A stretch of DNA of 64,000 nucleotides, from positions 14,206,501-14,270,500 of the forward strand of contig OU015568.1 of assembly GCA_907165135.1 (NCBI GenBank), read 5' to 3'. Position numbers and translations under genes: made by a program. Every line of letters starts with the position of its first letter. Position 1 is the stretch's first letter. This DNA comes from Oikopleura dioica. Lineage: Eukaryota; Chordata; Appendicularia; Copelata; Oikopleuridae. The notes under the pieces are model-generated. The model was not told the origin of the DNA and searched no databases. It saw only the letters and a list, made by a program, of their open reading frames with translations. Positions 59,330 through 64,000 of this stretch are shown here, piece by piece.

Positions 59330-59377
59330 CACTCTCAAAACTTTTCTAAACAAATTTGCATTAAAACCACGCTGCAC
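59330..59377 (-). other. Operon spacer METTL17 to MRPL44 (48 nt)
   Basis: 48 nt between the METTL17 stop (59378-59380) and the MRPL44 ATG (59329), with an acceptor-like TTTGTTTAG inside. Supports an operon. Confidence 0.65.
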
Positions 59378-61474
59378 TTAATCTTTTCCGGTAAACAGGC
59401 CCGAGTCATGAATACTATGTTTGAACAGTTTCTCGATACCAGTGATTTCAAAGTCAGAATCCAAATGCTCGAACGCGAACGGGTCAGGATCCGACTTTTT
59501 CGTCTTCTTGGCTGCTCGTTCCGCAAGCATTTTCTTTCGCAATTCATAGTCGATCTTTGGGCAGGTTTTTTTTTTCTTTTATACTATAGGATGATAAGAC
59601 TGAATATAAAAACGACGTAAAACGAAGGTAAAAATGAACGAAACCGCGTCTTTGTGGGTTGCCAGGACTCAATTTCCTTGACTGGAAAAGTTTCGCCCAC
59701 ATGCGATCGTTGGGCTTGAAGGACAATTTCATCGCCGTCTCGAGCTTTGCTTAAGCCGAGTGGAACTGGCTTTCCATTCACACAGAGGACCACACTCGTC
59801 GTCTCCAGTGCCTTCCCGGATACTCCAACTTTGCCTGAAAGCACAAAAGTGAAGAAGTTTCATATCTATGATGACGACTTTCCACAAGTGAAAGCTGGAA
59901 TTTCTTATGTAAAGGGCGTTATTGACTCTTACGTAAAGAATTCTTCACATACCGATTATTCTCGGAGCCTGAAGTGCTGGAGGAAGCTGGTTAACATTTT
60001 TCGCTATGACGATGTAATTGAAAGACTCCACTACCATCGTCCTTTGATTCCCATCGTCCTGTCCCTTTGTAAATGCCCAGTGAGGCCTTTCATATCTCAC
60101 TGGGAATGAGCAACGGGGGAAGAAATCTAATTCTGGCTTTTCAAGCCGCCTAGAGTTTGCCATCGGACCTTCTGCTTTTCGGAACAACCCACAGGGAGCA
60201 TTATGACCACATGGTGCAACGACAAAGGAGTTTTTCATGTTGTCGATCAAATGCGATCGCGCTTCTTGAACAATTTCGTGTCCAGCGATACTCCCAGATT
60301 CGATAATTACCAGCACTCCGCCTTCGTAATGCACCTTATTCCACATCTTATCGATAGCAGACACTCTTGATTTTCTATCAGGAAGGTCCCCAAGCGTTTG
60401 TGCACACATGACTGATAAAATGATAAGAACGCCATGTCATGAAAGAGTGACGTACCTATATTGTACTGTTCTTTTGAGCCAGCAATTCCATCTGGAAGGC
60501 TCTTTTTGAAGCGAATTCCGGGCGTATCCCGATCCGGATGGCCTCCTGTGACCACATATCTAGCCATTCGTAATTGATCAAGTGATTTATCTACGCCCGT
60601 ATATTCCTCCAGCGAGTCTTTGAAGAGCTCATTTGCTGCCCAAAGAGACGGGCCTGCGCCACAACCGAAATCAAGCATAGTCCTAGGTACCATCCCGCAA
60701 TTCTTCAATTCATTCAAGATCTTATACGTGGCTGCGTACGACTTCATCATGCCAGTCTTCGCCCAGACTTTTGAAATAACAATGTCGTATATAATTGCTT
60801 TGTGAGTTTCCTCTAGCTCTCGCATTTCGTTGAAGACCTTTTACTATGCTCGGCAAGAGCATTTACTTTACTTGATTCTGATATTTCTTCTAGTTGCTCT
60901 GCTGGGCCAACAACCGCTTTTAACGATGAGTCTTGAAGAATACTATCAATATTTTTCCTCCTCTATTAAAAAATAATTAGCTGTCTATCTTCATTGTATT
61001 CGAGCAGACCTTTGGTCCAATTTGAGTCGCAAGGAAAGCCTCATTATATTTTTTCTCCGCTTGATCCTCGTTCAGCGGTGCTCTAGCAATACGCCTATGT
61101 TTCCAGTATTGCTCAAACTTTCTAGCTGCGGAGCGGAAATTTTCTTTCTGCATTTTGTTCATAAATTGGAAACCGACAAGATCATTCATCATCGCGTCAA
61201 CTTTAAGAGGGAGGGCTATGTAGTCATTTTTATTCGCAGGTCTGTTGATGCCAGACCATTTATAAGGCGACCAATTCTCAGGCATATCAACAAGCTTATA
61301 TCTTGGCGATCTATCGTCATATCTACTCGTCTCGCAAAGAAGAGGCTCTGGTTTCCAACCGAATTTCTCAAAGTCCTCATGTTTTTCCTTCCAGCCACTT
61401 TTTTCCTTAGCTCCAGCTTTTTCAGCTACTCGACGCACATAATTTCTCAAGGGCTTCCATTTACGAGACAACAT
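59378..61474 (-). CDS. METTL17: METTL17/Rsm22-type mitoribosome small-subunit assembly factor
   Basis: SAM-fold protein needed for mitochondrial small-subunit assembly; carries an Fe-S cluster in other species. Exons begin 61474-61010 (basic N-terminus MLSRKWKPLRNYVRR), then 60962 leftwards. Methyltransferase motif I is LDFGCGAGPSLWAANELF; then YTGVDKSLDQ, VLVIIESGSIAGHEIVQEAR and FVVAPCGHNAPCGL with cysteines at the place of the family's CPHELPCP motif. The C-terminal OB-like part (VVLCVNGKPVPLGLSKARDG) and a Lys-rich end (IDYELRKKMLAERAAKK) follow. The last intron ends in an A10 run and its phase does not close cleanly; a one-base homopolymer error or a different acceptor is likely. A 29-nt intron near 60840 would be extremely short. 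Confidence 0.85.
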
Positions 61475-61730
61475 TGCTGATCACCGTAAATTATTTAAAA
61501 AATGCTTTTTATAAAAAGAAAATTTATTTGAATTTTTTTTGTATAGCTTGAAGATTGGAGAAAAAGAGTACTTGAAAATTTAGAATGCTTCGAATTATAC
61601 ACACAAGAAGATGCAGTAGTAGAGGTAGCCCTGAAGGGAAGATAAGAGAAATAAGATAGAGAGGGAGTATATTTTGAAAATGTAAGAACTCAAAGGCTGC
61701 TTTTGCAAGCCCAGTGAAGGCATCGCGCAT
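61475..61730. other. Spacer between EMRE and METTL17
   Basis: 256 bp, AT-rich, same-strand neighbours. Larger than the operon spacers on either side, so it probably holds the EMRE 3' end and the promoter of the METTL17 operon. Confidence 0.4.
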
Positions 61731-62012
61731 TTAATCATCGTCGTCATCGTCATCATCGTCGGGCACGAAGAGCTCGTATTCTTCAAGGAATTTCGCACCG
61801 CGAGCGCTAGAATCAAAGGCTTGATACAAGTAGAAAAACAATCAGTATTACCTAATGAAGGCTCCAGTTGAAATACCACAAATGAAAACTGCAGCGAATT
61901 TAGGAACAGCCCATTTCGTCACGTGAGGGATTTCGAGATAGGCGCCGGCAGAATCTGTAACTAGAGCTCTGCGCATGGCGTGCCTCGGACAGGCAAGCAC
62001 CTGCCGCAACAT
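61731..62012 (-). CDS. SMDT1: Essential MCU regulator EMRE
   Basis: Small inner-membrane subunit of the mitochondrial calcium uniporter that couples MCU to MICU1. Exons 62012-61852 and 61806-61731 sum to 237 nt, 78 residues, shorter than the human protein. Basic targeting N-terminus (LRQVLACPRHAMRRAL), one transmembrane helix (FAAVFICGISTGAFI), then GAKFLEEYELFVPD and a run of aspartates to the end, as in human LLEEHDIFVPE plus poly-Asp. The 45-nt intron splits exactly within the helix-tail junction. The start follows ATTATAG by one base, a likely trans-splice acceptor. The WDR4 stop lies 56 nt upstream. Confidence 0.93.
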
Positions 62013-62068
62013 TCTATAATTGAAAATCTTACTAGCTGAATAATTACATTCGAGTTTTTTTTCAAAGC
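62013..62068 (-). other. Operon spacer WDR4 to EMRE (56 nt)
   Basis: 56 nt between the WDR4 stop (62069-62071) and the EMRE ATG, with the acceptor TTTTCAATTATAG directly before the ATG. Supports an operon. Confidence 0.65.
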
Positions 62069-63522
62069 TCAAGTGGCAGTAACTGTTTCGACATTGACTT
62101 TTTTCGCATCATTGGAGTCGGAATTCGGCTCCATGATCTTTCTCTTCTGTTTCTTGCGCCCGCCACGAGCTTTTTTGAAGCCTTCCTCTCTCATTTGAAG
62201 ATATTTTTCATAATCTAAGCACACCCGTTTATTGCTCCTCAAACAAAAGGGCGACTTACTATCTGACTTTTCCAACTGTTTCTTGAGCACCTTCCAGTGA
62301 TCTTCTTTCCACGAGCTTTCGACGACATCTTGTAAAACAAGCTCTAGCTCTTTATCTTTCGCGAAGTAAAGTTGCAAAGACTTTTCTTTTTCAATAAGCC
62401 AATAGGCGCCGAGTCTACAAAAATAGATCCGCTTAAAAAGGGTTGAAAGAGTAGACTGACCCAGTAGAGTTGGCAGCTGACGAGATTGGGACCGAGCCAC
62501 CTTCGAGCTTCCACGTATGGTACTCTGCTAAGTCCCTTTTGGCGACCTTGGATTTTAAATAAGGCAAGAAGTCATAAATCAACACCTACCGTTCTGATAC
62601 ACGAGTCCTTGTTGTCTTCAAAACTGACAGTTGCGTATTGAAGATGATCCTGCGAAGCTACTAACGAATGACAAACTGTTTCTTCCTCATGTTCTTTGAC
62701 ATTGTCGGCTTTCCCGTTTTTCCAACTGCGAATAGTTCCGTCCCCGCCTGCAGAAAATAGAGCATTGCTTTCTTCGTCGACTTGGATTTTGGAAACGTAC
62801 TCAGTGTGGCCGAGAAGATAGTGGTCGATTATGAAGGGGTGTTTTCTACTGGAGACTTTGATCTTCTCGTCTTATAAAAATAACAATTTTAAATCTTTAT
62901 TCTATATTTGAATTGTCGATTACCTTGTTCAGCTGTATAAATAAATTTGTCGCTCACAAATGTGTCCATGATCAGCGAGATGTGTCCCAAAATAGGTTTC
63001 ATCGTCTTCACATCCGTTCTTTCTTTAATTTCTTCATCGCTCATGTCTACCAAATATACATCTCCCGATTTATCCGCAATGTAGCTAATTATCATTAATT
63101 TACATCGCTAAAATAGCTTGATTCTACCATTTCTGATCGACAACGCATAATTTCGAAGGTCGCCTTGGAACATCGAAACGCTGAATAAGTTCCATTTTCA
63201 GAGGATCAACAATCGACACGGTTTTGTCATGCGAGACGAGGAAGGTTTCTTTATCTTCGATGACATCATTGACGAGACCTTCAAAGTCCTTCGAGATCGT
63301 TATTGCTTTTCTAAAAATGATGCTCTTTGGAAGAGTGTCTTTATGCAACTTTTATGATACTGTATCATTGATACGGAAAATATTTTATGTAAGAAGTCTG
63401 CTTTTGATAAAAGCCCTTTGAGGATGTCTGTACACTTACTGTTGAACATCAATTTTGACCACCTTTGAGCCCGACCAAACCACAACATTTCCATCTTTCA
63501 GCACCACAAGCCCTGGCGCCAT
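62069..63522 (-). CDS. WDR4: WDR4/Trm82, non-catalytic subunit of tRNA m7G46 methyltransferase
   Basis: WD40 partner of METTL1, needed for 7-methylguanosine at position 46 of tRNAs. Starts MAPGLVVLKDGNVVVWSG at 63522. The beta-propeller includes the family-typical YIADKSGDVYLVDM, LGHISLIMDTFVSDKFIYTAEQDEKIKVS, LLGHTEYVSKIQV and SAGGDGTIRSW. The C-terminus is Lys/Arg-rich (KKARGGRKKQKRKI), as in other Trm82 proteins. Introns near 63440, 63310, 63105, 62905, 62590, 62415 and 62260 are all short. First gene of the minus-strand run; its promoter should lie beyond 63522. Confidence 0.92.
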
Positions 63523-64000
63523 TTTTCCTCTGAACTCTGATTCCTGCGTTAGAGTTGCTGATTGATTGCTTTAGAAATTGAATTTTATTTCTTGAAATCT
63601 TATTATTCTAATATTCCACACACGGCCAAGAAGAATGAAATCAGGCACTAGGTAATAATAAAAACTGTTACTGCGACATGTAATTTCGTCCTCGTCTAAT
63701 TCTGGTACTGTTGGTTGATAATTGGTAGATTTCACCCGTTGGATTAATATTTATATAAAATGGAAACGAAGGTTTGATTCAGTAAGAATGTATTTATGAA
63801 CAGATAGATGTGGAATACGTGTTGTTTGCGTGAGATATTGCACATTTTTTTTTAATATTAGAGAATATTACTTTTTAATAACTTAAAAAACACTCCGTAA
63901 GAGGCAGTTTTGGGCCATTTTTTCTACTACCGTCCAAGTTGAATATGAATATTTAAATATAGCCTTTCTCATTGATAAAGTATCGGAAGTATTATTTACT
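63523..64000. promoter_or_regulatory. Upstream region of the WDR4-EMRE operon
   Basis: About 480 bp, AT-rich (poly-T at 63846-63853), no gene recognised. Presumed promoter region of the minus-strand run. Confidence 0.4.

Overview
The window reads as nuclear DNA of a very compact chordate genome, most likely the appendicularian tunicate Oikopleura dioica or a close relative (inference). The clues are genes packed a few hundred bases apart, introns mostly 40-55 nt long with T-rich AG acceptors, same-strand genes separated by only about 40-80 nt with an AG acceptor just before the next ATG (as expected for spliced-leader trans-splicing of operon transcripts), occasional GC-AG introns, and an animal gene set (Meis, citron, MgcRacGAP, annexin, receptor guanylate cyclase, HNK-1-family sulfotransferase, EMRE). 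Coordinates of spliced genes were worked out by hand from reading frame and splice-site phase. Where exon lengths summed to whole codons I say so.

Layout. 1-16.4 kb is almost free of genes by the standard of this genome. It holds the N-terminal exons of a Meis-type TALE homeobox gene (minus strand) spread over large introns, and the introns and flank are rich in TGACAG, the core motif bound by Meis proteins themselves. 16.4-31.4 kb is a plus-strand block: a glycogenin with a predicted C-terminal membrane anchor, a citron-like coiled-coil/PH/CNH protein without a kinase domain, a USP6NL-type RabGAP, PRPF38A, MgcRacGAP (RACGAP1) and a small TSP1-like membrane protein. PRPF38A carries a 359-bp hAT-like inverted-repeat element in the middle of a coding exon. 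31.9-34.0 kb holds a DnaJ membrane protein (minus) and a four-repeat annexin (plus). 34.1-45.7 kb is lineage-flavoured: a receptor guanylate cyclase with damaged catalytic motifs, then two divergently oriented paralogues of a secreted Cys-rich/kelch-like protein on either side of a carbohydrate sulfotransferase, which itself contains a 1.1-kb CAGGG-ended element at the end of an exon.

46-63.5 kb is entirely minus strand: mitochondrial aconitase, TMEM131, TMEM65, GTPBP10-type Obg GTPase, MRPL44, METTL17, EMRE (SMDT1) and WDR4. In transcription order these look like at least two operons, WDR4-EMRE (56 nt apart) and METTL17-MRPL44-GTPBP10 (48 and 42 nt apart). The second joins three mitoribosome assembly or structural factors, with TMEM65 next on the same strand. 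The region is therefore a concentrated mitochondrial gene cluster: protein synthesis in the matrix plus two inner-membrane proteins tied to mitochondrial calcium.

Limits: family names rest on recognised motifs and remembered family sequence, not on a search. Several C-terminal exon joins (guanylate cyclase tail, GTPBP10 tail, METTL17 tail, MRPL44 middle) are uncertain and are marked so.
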